In this document: positions 1 to 7,391 of the stretch, piece after piece | Layout: each line of letters starts with the position of its first letter | Position numbering within the stretch: the first letter of the stretch is position 1 | Assembly: GCF_025215155.1 (NCBI RefSeq) | Contig: NZ_JALHAM010000122.1 | Source: Dryocola clanedunensis | GTDB taxonomy: Bacteria; Pseudomonadota; Gammaproteobacteria; Enterobacterales; Enterobacteriaceae | Strand: one strand, 5' to 3' | Length of the DNA stretch: 64,000 nucleotides | Translations under genes and position numbers: made by a program | The notes under the pieces: generated by a model | The model's input: only the letters and a program-made list of their open reading frames with translations | What the model was told of the DNA's origin: nothing | Databases searched by the model: none

Positions 1-240
1 CCTGTGGTGCAGGCCGCTTACGCTAATGGCGCGACGAAAAATAAAGTGATTGCCGCCGGCGGCAAGCCGGACAGTGAGGTGAGTATTCCTGAAATTAAGG
101 GGACCTGTCTCAACTACACTCTGAGGAAAGATGGCGAAACTATGCCGTTTTATATCGCCTTTGATAAGTCAGGCAACCGTAAGCATTATGGCTATATTTC
201 ATGTCAGGATGCTCGGGTGAAAGGCGTGTTCAAACAATAA
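1..240 (+). CDS. OsmE-like envelope protein, 5' end cut by window
   Basis: The reading frame is open from base 1 and ends at a TAA, so the visible 79 residues are the C-terminal part of a longer protein whose start and likely signal peptide lie outside. The stretch GKPDSEVS followed by GTC, a Tyr, and a second Cys near the end matches the layout I recall for the osmotically induced lipoprotein OsmE (SmpA/OmlA-like fold). E. coli OsmE sits beside nadE, which is not seen here, so this may be a paralogue rather than osmE itself. Role unknown; probably periplasmic or outer-membrane associated. Confidence 0.6.
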   Translation, partial: PVVQAAYANGATKNKVIAAGGKPDSEVSIPEIKGTCLNYTLRKDGETMPFYIAFDKSGNRKHYGYISCQDARVKGVFKQ

Positions 241-260
241 GAATAAATTTTACTATTATT

Positions 261-290
261 CCTCTTCTCGCCTCAGGTCATCAGAAGAGG
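261..290. terminator. Inverted repeat between convergent genes
   Basis: CCTCTTC (261-267) pairs with GAAGAGG (284-290) in the gap between the OsmE-like gene and the minus-strand gene that ends at 325. Read on the minus strand a T-run precedes the stem but none follows it, so it is a weak terminator candidate. Confidence 0.35.
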
Positions 291-324
291 AAAAAGTTGC
301 TCATTAGACAAGCAATATCAATCT

Positions 325-693
325 CTACGCCTTCGGTCTTTCATAACGCGGTAACTGCGTTATTTCATAGGTGGACGTGCTCTGCACGATACATCTGTCC
401 GGCTCTGAGCTCCCGTCATAAAACATAAAATATTTATTGCTGCCGGGGAAATAGACCAGGTCATCGCCATTCTGGAAGCTCGTCACCCGAAACGGAACAT
501 TATCATCCGTTTTGGTTTTTTTAACGCCGGAGGCAATAATAAAATGGTCTTTCCATTTCATGGTCGAGAGGCTGTAGCTGAACCGGGAAATAACGACATT
601 TTGTCGCATTGAACAGGATAGCTGAGTAGCCGTTGCCGCAGAAGCTGCCGCAGGAAGTAAGCCAAGAAGGCTAACCAGAAGAGTCAATTTCAT
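325..693 (-). CDS. Small secreted protein of unknown function
   Basis: A 122-residue protein begins with a clear Sec signal peptide (MKLTLLVSLLGLLPAAASA), leaving a mature part of about 100 residues with two Cys that could form a disulfide. I do not recognise the family. The start at 693 was chosen because the signal peptide begins there and a GAG lies a few bases upstream; ATGs at 705 and 735 are in frame but add residues ahead of the signal peptide and have no better ribosome site. Convergent with the OsmE-like gene. Confidence 0.6.
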   Translation of the reverse strand: MKLTLLVSLLGLLPAAASAATATQLSCSMRQNVVISRFSYSLSTMKWKDHFIIASGVKKTKTDDNVPFRVTSFQNGDDLVYFPGSNKYFMFYDGSSEPDRCIVQSTSTYEITQLPRYERPKA

Positions 694-879
694 TTGAGTT
701 CTCATTATGGTGAGCTTAGTCAGGGAAGGTAACATAAAATGGCTGGCTGTTAAAATATGTAACCCATTATTTACAATGTATATTCTGTAAATGTCGATTC
801 AGGATTATCAGATTATTATTCCTTTAACCCTATGAATCATGCTGTTAAGCTGCCCGCGATGATATTAAAGGAAAGACTG

Positions 880-1236
880 ATGAAAAAGATTATTGCTGTT
901 GCTCTGGGCGCATTGTTGTTGTCCGGCTGTACCGTTCGCGTGGCTGATATGACCGTTGGCAGTACCAAAAATTATAATATTAACGCGGCGAAATTTGTAA
1001 AAGGTCAACGCGTCACGGGCGAAGATAAAGCGCCAATTGTGATATTCCCTCTGGCGATTCCAAGTGTGAAAACGGCGATGGATCGGGCAATCGAACAGGA
1101 CAAATGTGCCGTGGGTTTGAGTGATGTCGTGGTCTATCAGCTCAATCATGCCTTCCTGTTTGGGACCTTCGGTTACCGCGTAGAAGGTACGCAGATTATT
1201 GATAAATCCCAGAAGGGCTGCGAAAACCACGTGTAG
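880..1236 (+). CDS. Predicted lipoprotein, unknown function
   Basis: A 118-residue protein starts with a lipoprotein signal peptide whose lipobox is LLSGC, so Cys17 would be lipidated. Two further Cys lie in the mature part (DKCAVG and KGCEN). The ATG at 880 follows an AAAGGAAAG ribosome site by six bases; the longer in-frame start at 832 would place residues ahead of the signal peptide. Residue 2 after the lipid Cys is Thr, not Asp, which fits outer-membrane sorting. The family is not recognised. Confidence 0.7.
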   Translation: MKKIIAVALGALLLSGCTVRVADMTVGSTKNYNINAAKFVKGQRVTGEDKAPIVIFPLAIPSVKTAMDRAIEQDKCAVGLSDVVVYQLNHAFLFGTFGYRVEGTQIIDKSQKGCENHV

Positions 1237-1370
1237 CGCAAGCGAGCGGGCGGGGAAAACAACCTATCTTGCTGAAATATATAAATTTAAATTTTACACT
1301 TTGTTGCAGCGTGGCCATTTCACCTGAAGAATAATCAGCTTTCTTTTTATCTCTTTAAGGATGATTTGTT

Positions 1371-1778
1371 GTGAACAAACTCTTTCGTCACGCTCTGCTC
1401 GCTGTTGCTATCACCGCTGGTTTTTCCGTCGCCGCTCAGGCTGCGAATGATGCGGTGCCGGCACCGACTCAGGATCCGGTTGTTCAGCATCTGAAATTGA
1501 GCAACGAGCAGGTCGCTAAACTGGAAGATCTGCATAAGCAGTTCGACAGCAACATTCAGAGCATCAAAATCGATGGCTTTAAAGACGGTGCGCTGGTTGA
1601 AGTTGTTAAGTCAGGCAAGTGGGATGATGCAAAAGTTAAGCAGCAGCTCGCGGCGTTTGGCCAGTTGGATCAGCAGGTACGCTACTACCGCGTGAAGTAC
1701 TATTTCGGTGTGAATCAGGTACTGACCCCGGAACAGCGTAGCCAGGTTAAAGAAGACCTTGCGAAAGCGCTGAATTAA
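1371..1778 (+). CDS. Spy/CpxP-like LTXXQ periplasmic protein
   Basis: A 135-residue protein with signal peptide (cleavage near AAQA, residue 24) and a helical, charged mature part. LKLSNEQ near residue 41 and LTPEQR near residue 122 are the paired LTXXQ-type signatures of Spy/CpxP chaperone-like proteins. The mature part lacks the His/Met-rich region of Spy (a true spy is at 61026). The start codon is GTG after an AAGG about ten bases upstream. Probably a periplasmic chaperone or stress protein; the exact role is inference. Confidence 0.7.
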   Translation: MNKLFRHALLAVAITAGFSVAAQAANDAVPAPTQDPVVQHLKLSNEQVAKLEDLHKQFDSNIQSIKIDGFKDGALVEVVKSGKWDDAKVKQQLAAFGQLDQQVRYYRVKYYFGVNQVLTPEQRSQVKEDLAKALN

Positions 1779-1783
1779 TAAAA

Positions 1784-1819
1784 ATGCCTTTCGGTCGCGC
1801 TGTTTGCACCGGAAGGCAT
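1784..1819 (+). terminator. Hairpin after the Spy/CpxP-like gene
   Basis: ATGCCTTTCGGT (1784-1795) pairs with ACCGGAAGGCAT (1808-1819) with one G-T pair, six bases past the stop codon. Only a short T stretch (GTTT) follows, so it may work mainly as a 3' stabiliser or a bidirectional terminator. Confidence 0.55.
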
Positions 1820-1833
1820 CGTTTACCCGGCGG

Positions 1834-1971
1834 TTAATACCTTAGCCCTTCAATGATATCAATGAACGAGACCAGATGCGCCGCCGCATTAAAAGTATTC
1901 ACCAGCATTATGGACCACAGCAATACCAGACAAATCAGCAGCAAAGTTGCTGCTTTATAAACCCAGCTCAT
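1834..1971 (-). CDS. 45-residue single-span membrane protein
   Basis: The minus strand encodes a 45-residue protein, MSWVYKAATLLLICL at its start and EGLRY at its end. It has one long hydrophobic segment (about residues 8-25), then a short amphipathic tail. An AAGAAGA sequence lies just upstream of the ATG as a modest ribosome site. It lies convergent to the Spy/CpxP-like gene and ends just past its hairpin. Not recognised. Reading is supported by composition, start and stop, not by homology. Confidence 0.55.
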   Translation of the reverse strand: MSWVYKAATLLLICLVLLWSIMLVNTFNAAAHLVSFIDIIEGLRY

Positions 1972-2065
1972 CGTCTTCTTCTTTCCAGAACCCAAAACCA
2001 ATAACGCTATGTTATCAATTGCGTCGTGTGACTATATTGATTTTGGATAATATGAGACGACAATG

Positions 2066-2497
2066 TCAGTGAAGCGGGGTAACGCTCACGGTAACCTCAT
2101 AGTCCAGCAGATAAAGCGCCTGTTCCAGCAGTTCAACCTTCGATGCATAGCTGACATCAAGCAGCCTGTCCGTCTGCGGGCCGTTCAGACCAAGTTTTCT
2201 TGCCAGCTGGGATTTGGCGGTGCCGGTGGTGAGCATCGCATTACTCAGCGCGATTTTCAGACTGGCAAGTACAGGAAGCGGGAGCCGAATGTCATTCTCC
2301 AGGCCTGCGGTCGGCGCTGGCACCGGACTGCGTGTCTCTATCAATTCTCCGATACCAGCCAGCAATGCATCGAGGGCATCGAGTTCAATATCATCCTCAG
2401 TAAACGCGACCGCATGCAGATTGTCGAAATCGCGAAAGCTAATTTCATACTGGTTGTTTTCTTCATCAAAGGAGACGGTGGCGGAATAAGTAAACAT
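2066..2497 (-). CDS. Orphan HicB-family antitoxin-like regulator
   Basis: A 143-residue protein has the HicB plan. The N-terminal part (1-60, FTYSATVSFDEENNQYEISF) resembles the HicB RNase-H-like fold. The C-terminal part carries a helix-turn-helix (SQLARKLGLNGPQTDRLLD, about 94-112), like the DNA-binding domain of E. coli HicB. Classic HicB acts as antitoxin to HicA mRNA interferase and represses its own operon. No HicA-sized frame is seen on either side, so this copy is solitary and probably a stand-alone regulator. An AAGAGG ribosome site precedes the ATG at 2497. Confidence 0.7.
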   Translation of the reverse strand: MFTYSATVSFDEENNQYEISFRDFDNLHAVAFTEDDIELDALDALLAGIGELIETRSPVPAPTAGLENDIRLPLPVLASLKIALSNAMLTTGTAKSQLARKLGLNGPQTDRLLDVSYASKVELLEQALYLLDYEVTVSVTPLH

Positions 2498-2620
2498 AGA
2501 ACCTCTTTACGGCGTAATCAGGAGGGTATTGTCATTCATCAGCCGGGGGCTGGGAAGTGAATAATGATTTAGAACTGAGTGACGTGGGTTGCCGCTTCGC
2601 TCGCGATAACGGGGCTGACA

Positions 2621-2628
2621 GCTATACT
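2621..2628 (+). promoter_or_regulatory. Possible sigma-S type -10 element
   Basis: GCTATACT matches the extended -10 favoured by sigma-S (CTATACT with upstream GC). It lies about 40 bases before the small gene at 2670, and a short GCAGC/GCTGC hairpin (2635-2649) would sit in the leader. No good -35 hexamer was seen, which is common for sigma-S promoters. Confidence 0.35.
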
Positions 2629-2669
2629 TCACAGGCAGCAAAATGCTGCTTAACCTGGCGGAGTAAACG

Positions 2670-2765
2670 ATGAAAAGCATTGTGATGAATGTGTCGAAAG
2701 AGCAGCCGAAAACCCCGTTTAAATCGCCGAAGAATGACGAGAAGAAGCCGAAACAGAAAAAATAG
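2670..2765 (+). CDS. 31-residue basic protein
   Basis: The frame encodes a 31-residue, very lysine-rich protein (starts MKSIVMNVSKEQ, ends KKPKQKK). It starts at an ATG seven bases after a GGAG ribosome site. No hydrophobic segment is present, so it would be cytosolic, perhaps nucleic-acid or ribosome binding as many tiny basic stress proteins are; that is inference. It lies directly before another tiny gene (2810), and both end at a strong terminator. Confidence 0.55.
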   Translation: MKSIVMNVSKEQPKTPFKSPKNDEKKPKQKK

Positions 2766-2809
2766 CTGATGTGTCAGTGAAGTTCCCTGACAGTTTACCG
2801 GAGGCTTCT

Positions 2810-2953
2810 GTGTCTGACCGACCTGATTTTATTGATCCTTTACCCGATGGCGAACCGTTTCCTGATGTTCCCGATAAGGATCCGATTCCGAATGACCCGG
2901 ATTTCGATCCTGACAGAATAAAGGAACCGGTTGATCCGTTAAAACCGCTTTAG
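2810..2953 (+). CDS. 47-residue Asp/Pro-rich acidic protein
   Basis: The protein is built almost wholly from Asp, Pro, Phe and Ile (for example DPLPDGEPFPDVPDKDPIP) and should be disordered and acidic. The GTG at 2810 is chosen because a full GGAGG ribosome site (2800-2804) lies five bases upstream; GTG at 2771 is an in-frame alternative giving 60 residues. It follows the basic 31-residue gene by 44 bases and precedes a strong terminator. Function unknown. The opposite charges of the two neighbours are notable. Confidence 0.6.
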   Translation: MSDRPDFIDPLPDGEPFPDVPDKDPIPNDPDFDPDRIKEPVDPLKPL

Positions 2954-2963
2954 CCATCGGCTC

Positions 2964-3010
2964 AAACCGTCTGCGTGAGGCGTATTTCGACTTCACGCGA
3001 CGGTTTTTTT
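2964..3010 (+). terminator. Strong rho-independent terminator
   Basis: AAACCGTC-GCGTGA (one bulged T) pairs with TCACGCGACGGTTT and is followed by a run of seven T. It ends the two tiny plus-strand genes before the convergent DUF4239 gene. Confidence 0.85.
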
Positions 3011-3015
3011 ATTGT

Positions 3016-3789
3016 CTAAACGCCAGCGGGCGGCAGCGATGCTTTCAGCAGCTGTAAATTTTGCGGCTCGATGCGAATCATTCCCCCGCGCGGGCTGCCG
3101 ATATCCGCCACCATCGTCAGCGCTATGGAGATGATTGCCGGAAGGATAAAGAGATAAACTTTGTTGCCTTTTTTACTGTGCGAGCCATAGCCAATCAAAA
3201 TATTACAGATAAGTGAAATGGCGATGAGCAGTATCCAGGCTGAAGGCGGGAAATGTTTTATCCATGCTGCCTGAGTATAGCCCTGGGTATTAATCACATC
3301 GTTCATCCCAGATGCGACTAACGACGTGACGGGGGTTATGGCGAGCTGTGTTTCATTCTGTATGACTTTCCAGAGCCGGGCCTGGGAAAGGGCCGTCTCT
3401 TTATCCAGTTGCGCGAGCTTTTCTTTATCACGTATCTGGTAGAACTCGATACGTAAATCCAGATAGTTTATTAATTCTTTGCGAGCAATGGCGGCATTAG
3501 CCGGGGTGAGCAGATCAACCCGTAAGAGTTCCGTCCCGATAGCGTTGGCCTCTTCGGATTCGGTATCTTTGCGCTGATCGTAGTGACCTACTGCGTTTGA
3601 GAAACTAAAGCCTATCAGCAGACCCAGAAGGGTCAGGGTCGCCGCCTGGACGACCCCGAAATCCTTGAGCGTCTCTTCATCAAGGTTGCCTTTTCGTCGC
3701 AGGCAATAAACCCCTAATGCCGATGCTAACGGTAATACGATAAGTAAAGTAACGAATAAAAATAGAGGATGACCCAATAATGTGCTCAT
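3016..3789 (-). CDS. DUF4239-type membrane protein
   Basis: A 257-residue inner-membrane protein with hydrophobic segments near residues 8-28, 48-68, 185-205 and 215-235, and a soluble middle region. The motif GLLIGFSFSNAVGHYDQR after the second segment is typical of the DUF4239 (bestrophin-like) family, which may form anion channels; function here is unproven. The start at 3789 (MSTLLGHPLF) follows an AGAGA sequence; an upstream ATG at 3834 would add 15 polar residues. It lies 70 bases after the HAD phosphatase gene on the same strand, so it could be the last member of that operon. Confidence 0.65.
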   Translation of the reverse strand: MSTLLGHPLFLFVTLLIVLPLASALGVYCLRRKGNLDEETLKDFGVVQAATLTLLGLLIGFSFSNAVGHYDQRKDTESEEANAIGTELLRVDLLTPANAAIARKELINYLDLRIEFYQIRDKEKLAQLDKETALSQARLWKVIQNETQLAITPVTSLVASGMNDVINTQGYTQAAWIKHFPPSAWILLIAISLICNILIGYGSHSKKGNKVYLFILPAIISIALTMVADIGSPRGGMIRIEPQNLQLLKASLPPAGV

Positions 3790-3859
3790 GATTGTCTCTT
3801 TTATATTTAAACTGGCGCGCTGCCAGTGATTCAATCATTGCACAAATTTAAAAAGTTGC

Positions 3860-4861
3860 TCAGTTCTTAACGGGGCATAAATTTGGGTCAAACACTTGTT
3901 TCCAGTCCTGTTTCATGTCCACCACCGTCCAGCCTTTTTGCGGTGCCAGCGTCAGCCCTTCAACCAGCTTTCCGCTTGCGGATGGGTGGCTGTCGTAGGC
4001 ATATTCCCGCTCGCCGTCGGTGTGGTGAACAAGCAGGCCAAAGGTTTTGTAATCCGGGTTGGCGGCGGTGTACTGCATCATCGCCAGATCGCCGTCGCTG
4101 TTACCAAAGGCGGCAACCGGGCGCTGGCCCATAAACAGGTGAATGGCGACAGGTTTAGACGCGGCATCGTCGTTGAAAGCACCTTTAAGGGTCTTACGTA
4201 ACTGCGTGCCGTTATCGGTGAGGGAAAACTCGTTCAGCGAGAATGAACCTATCACCTGCTCAGGAGGGATGCCGTACATTTTCTCGGTCACCACTCGCAT
4301 GAAATCGATGCCGCCGCCGGAGACAATCCAGGTTTTAAAGCCGTTGTCACGCAGGTAGTCCAGCAGCTCGCGCATTGGCTTGTAGCCCATCTGGTCATAG
4401 CGGCAGCCGAAACGCTGATCTTTATGCGTATCCACCCAGTTGCTGACGCGCTGGGCAAATTCTTCCGTCGTGATGTTGCTGTGGGTCAGTTCCAGCAGCC
4501 TCATGATCCCTTTTTCGCCGGATGCCGCAACGGTCTTCAAATCATCGTTGAGTACCGCCGTGACAATGGGGTCGCTTTTCCACTCCGGGTGCTCAGGCGC
4601 GAGGCGTTTCACTTCATCGACGGCAAACTGGAGCTGGAATGTCAGCGGGGCTTCAGGCCACAGCGTGCCGTCGTTATCGAACACCACATAGCGCTTCTCC
4701 GGTGGGATATAGGTTGAGCGATCTTTGTTGGTGGCATTTTGTACCCAGGCTTCAATGGATTTTTTGGCCGCCGTGTCGTTCCAGCTGGCGAGCGGGTCGG
4801 CATGGGCAGAGCAGACAGCACCGACAAGCAGGGCGCTGAGCAGTAATTTATGTTTCATCAT
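3860..4861 (-). CDS. Secreted HAD-family phosphatase
   Basis: A 333-residue protein with a signal peptide ending at AHA (about residue 21), so a periplasmic enzyme. HAD motif I is FDNDGTLW (about 61-68, nucleophile Asp and Asp+2), motif II is SGGG, and motif IV is FGNSDGD. The fold resembles the phosphoserine-phosphatase-like branch; the substrate is unknown. Its ATG overlaps the stop of the BatD-like gene (ATGA), so it is translationally coupled into the sulfatase/MoxR operon. That context suggests it handles phosphate esters alongside sulfate esters, which is inference. Confidence 0.75.
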   Translation of the reverse strand: MMKHKLLLSALLVGAVCSAHADPLASWNDTAAKKSIEAWVQNATNKDRSTYIPPEKRYVVFDNDGTLWPEAPLTFQLQFAVDEVKRLAPEHPEWKSDPIVTAVLNDDLKTVAASGEKGIMRLLELTHSNITTEEFAQRVSNWVDTHKDQRFGCRYDQMGYKPMRELLDYLRDNGFKTWIVSGGGIDFMRVVTEKMYGIPPEQVIGSFSLNEFSLTDNGTQLRKTLKGAFNDDAASKPVAIHLFMGQRPVAAFGNSDGDLAMMQYTAANPDYKTFGLLVHHTDGEREYAYDSHPSASGKLVEGLTLAPQKGWTVVDMKQDWKQVFDPNLCPVKN

Positions 4862-5871
4862 TTTCCCCTTTTGGTGGGAGAGAGTTCAGGGAGTTGAACC
4901 GGATCCCAGAAGCGCCGCCAGACGTGGCGCAGATAGTTGTAGCTCCGCCACAGTACGCGACGGGAAAACCAGATGAGCAGCGCGAGGATAGCAATGGCCG
5001 CAACAGACAGGGCGGTCAGCCACTTCCCTTCGCCGGTGGTCCCGCGTAGAGCTGACTCGCTGCCCGCAGCGCGCGCCTGAGCAACTTCCATTGAGGCGCC
5101 AGGTAACTCTGCCAGCTGCCACTGCTGATGGGCGGTGTCCCACCAGCGTAATTTGATGGGCGGCAGCGTGATAGTGCCTGCCTGGGACGGAAGATAGCGA
5201 AGGCGCTCTTCGCGCAGTCCTCCCTCCACGTCTCCCCGGCCTTCTTTCAGCACGGCGTTAACGGGCGTGAGCCGCTGCGTGTCGGTGCCGGGAATGGCGT
5301 ACAGCAGCTGGGGTATCTGGGTCGCCATGACGCCGCCAGCCTTCACCGTAACCGTTCGTTCCACCACATCGCCTGCATGTAACGTGTTGTCTTTGCTGGC
5401 GTGATACAGAGCGATCTTTTGCGTCATTTCGAGGTGGCTTGCCGGTAAGAAGCGGTCTGGCTGCTCAACGCCCTTCGGCCAGATGACCTCTTTTTTCAGC
5501 TCCGGCAGATGCACGGTGACGGGAGGTTGACCGGGGGAGGAGAGGGTGACGTCCAGCGCCGGCAGGCGCAGCAAACCCTGGTCCCAGGCTGTCAGCGGCC
5601 GCTCCATGCGGATCCCACTCCAGCTGATGCCATTTTTCTGGCGGGTGAGGAGCTGATTTGGCAGCGGCGTGGTCAGCAGAGAACCATTAATAATTTTAAA
5701 TTCAGGCCATTCTGGCGGTGGGTTAAACCAGCTATCCGTCCAAAAGGTGACCACGACTTTGACGGGCTGACCCGGCGCGACATGCTCAGGCACTTCAAGC
5801 TCGCGGGTGATGTCCATTGCGGCGCGCGCGGGCAGTGCCATCAGCAGAAGCAGCACGATTAACGCTCTCAT
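4858..5871 (-). CDS. BatD-like membrane-anchored beta-domain protein
   Basis: A 337-residue protein has a signal peptide (MRALIVLLLLMALPARA), a long periplasmic beta-rich region and one membrane span near residues 275-297 with a short basic cytoplasmic tail. This matches the BatD (oxygen tolerance) family that accompanies MoxR and VWA proteins. It begins four bases inside the end of the upstream VWA-TPR gene and itself overlaps the HAD gene. BatD proteins are thought to hold the periplasmic face of MoxR/VWA complexes; partner and substrate here are unknown. Confidence 0.65.
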   Translation of the reverse strand: MRALIVLLLLMALPARAAMDITRELEVPEHVAPGQPVKVVVTFWTDSWFNPPPEWPEFKIINGSLLTTPLPNQLLTRQKNGISWSGIRMERPLTAWDQGLLRLPALDVTLSSPGQPPVTVHLPELKKEVIWPKGVEQPDRFLPASHLEMTQKIALYHASKDNTLHAGDVVERTVTVKAGGVMATQIPQLLYAIPGTDTQRLTPVNAVLKEGRGDVEGGLREERLRYLPSQAGTITLPPIKLRWWDTAHQQWQLAELPGASMEVAQARAAGSESALRGTTGEGKWLTALSVAAIAILALLIWFSRRVLWRSYNYLRHVWRRFWDPVQLPELSPTKRGK

Positions 5872-7391
5872 GGCGTCTCCTCCGGGTTAGCGCGGTAGAG
5901 ATTTTCCAGCAGGCCCGACGGGGACACCTCCAGGTTCTCAAACCACTGGTTAACCTGCGGGCTGCTGCCGGCAACCTGTTCGATATCCTTCTGATTCACG
6001 CCCTGGTTTTTCTTCAGATCGTGTTTGATTTCATCCGGCTTGTAGTCCTGCTCTTTGCCCTGAGCGGACTGGCGGTCACGCTCTTTCTGGCGCAGGGACA
6101 TGACGATCTGCGCAATCTTCGCCCGGTTATCCAGCGCCATTTTCCAGCCTGGATGCAGGCTCAACGCCTGGTCATAGCTATTAATGGCCTGCTGCCACTG
6201 TTTTTGCTGGGCATAGCTGTTACCCGTCCACAGCAGAGTTTCCGGCGTCTGGGGAGCCTGGCGAAAGGCCGCCGCGGCAGAGACAAAATCCGCAGCCCGG
6301 TAATACGCGATGCCCTGCCAGAGCGGATCCTGGAAAAGCGCCGCAGCGCGCTTATAGTCACCGTCATCAAAGGCGTGCTGCCCCTGCATATCGGGGCTTA
6401 TCCACGCGTCCCGCAGGGCGGCATGGCTTTGCGGCATGGAGATCAGCGGCACCAGCACAATCAGCCAGCAGATCAGCTGGCGACGGCCAAGCAGCAGTAA
6501 CAGCAGCATAGGGATGACCAGCAGATAGCCGCTGTTTTTCCAGTGCAGGTCGCCGCGAGCGTTGTTCTGGGCGGTAACGGACTGCTGGATGTGGCTGGCA
6601 ATGACGTTTAAATCGCTGTCGTCGCTGGTCACCAGCGTCACGGGCAGGCCACCGTCTCGTATCTGGCTGAAGCGCTCGACGTTCAGGCGAGTATCAACCC
6701 CCTGCTGAGACCACGCTTCCGGCAGCTCGCCACCTTTCGCGGTGCCGGGCACCCATAGCTGGACGGGGGCTTTGAGCTGTGAGAGCCAGGCCGCATCCGC
6801 AGGCGAGACGGAATCGGCAACCAGCAGAATATTGCGCGGCACCTGAGCATTTTCCGGCATGCTTTTGAGGGCGAGGCTGATGGCCTGCTTCAGGCCAGAG
6901 CCTTCTCCGCCTGGAAGCAACGATGGGTTTTGCGCATGTAAAAACAGCGAATAGAACGACGGATCGAGGGTTAACGGCGTGGTCAGATAAGCGTGGGTGT
7001 TATACACCACCAGCCCAAAGCGCGTGCCCGTTGAGCGGGACATCAGGTCCATGATTTTACTTTGCATACGCTGGTGGCGGCTGGGCGCCAGGTCCTGGGC
7101 ATACATCGCCGGGTCCTGCTGCAGCACCACCATCATATTACTCTGCTGTGTCAGCGCCGCGGGCAGCTCACGCTGCCAGGTTGGCCCGGCGAGGGCGATA
7201 ACGCCCAGCGCGCAGAGCCATGGCAGCACCTGCATCAGACGTTTTTGACGCCCGATAATCAGCGCTCGGGCAAACGGCTTGTCCATAATCTGGTGCCATG
7301 CGCTGCGCTGGCGCGCGGAGACGAACCAGAGCAGGGCGCAAATCAGCAGCCCAAGTAGCCGCCACGGATAAACAAAATGGAAGTCACTCAT
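5868..7391 (-). CDS. VWA-TPR membrane protein (BatB/BatC-like fusion)
   Basis: A 507-residue protein has two N-terminal membrane spans, a von Willebrand A domain (about 75-270), another span near 290-310 and a TPR region (about 340-420, AALFQDPLWQGIAYYRAADF and following), then a charged tail. That is the BatB plus BatC arrangement in one chain. The usual MIDAS DxSxS is degenerate (LQQDPAMY at its place), so metal binding may be lost. Start at 7391 fits the ATGA overlap with the upstream VWA gene; earlier in-frame starts lie inside that gene. Confidence 0.7.
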   Translation of the reverse strand: MSDFHFVYPWRLLGLLICALLWFVSARQRSAWHQIMDKPFARALIIGRQKRLMQVLPWLCALGVIALAGPTWQRELPAALTQQSNMMVVLQQDPAMYAQDLAPSRHQRMQSKIMDLMSRSTGTRFGLVVYNTHAYLTTPLTLDPSFYSLFLHAQNPSLLPGGEGSGLKQAISLALKSMPENAQVPRNILLVADSVSPADAAWLSQLKAPVQLWVPGTAKGGELPEAWSQQGVDTRLNVERFSQIRDGGLPVTLVTSDDSDLNVIASHIQQSVTAQNNARGDLHWKNSGYLLVIPMLLLLLLGRRQLICWLIVLVPLISMPQSHAALRDAWISPDMQGQHAFDDGDYKRAAALFQDPLWQGIAYYRAADFVSAAAAFRQAPQTPETLLWTGNSYAQQKQWQQAINSYDQALSLHPGWKMALDNRAKIAQIVMSLRQKERDRQSAQGKEQDYKPDEIKHDLKKNQGVNQKDIEQVAGSSPQVNQWFENLEVSPSGLLENLYRANPEETP

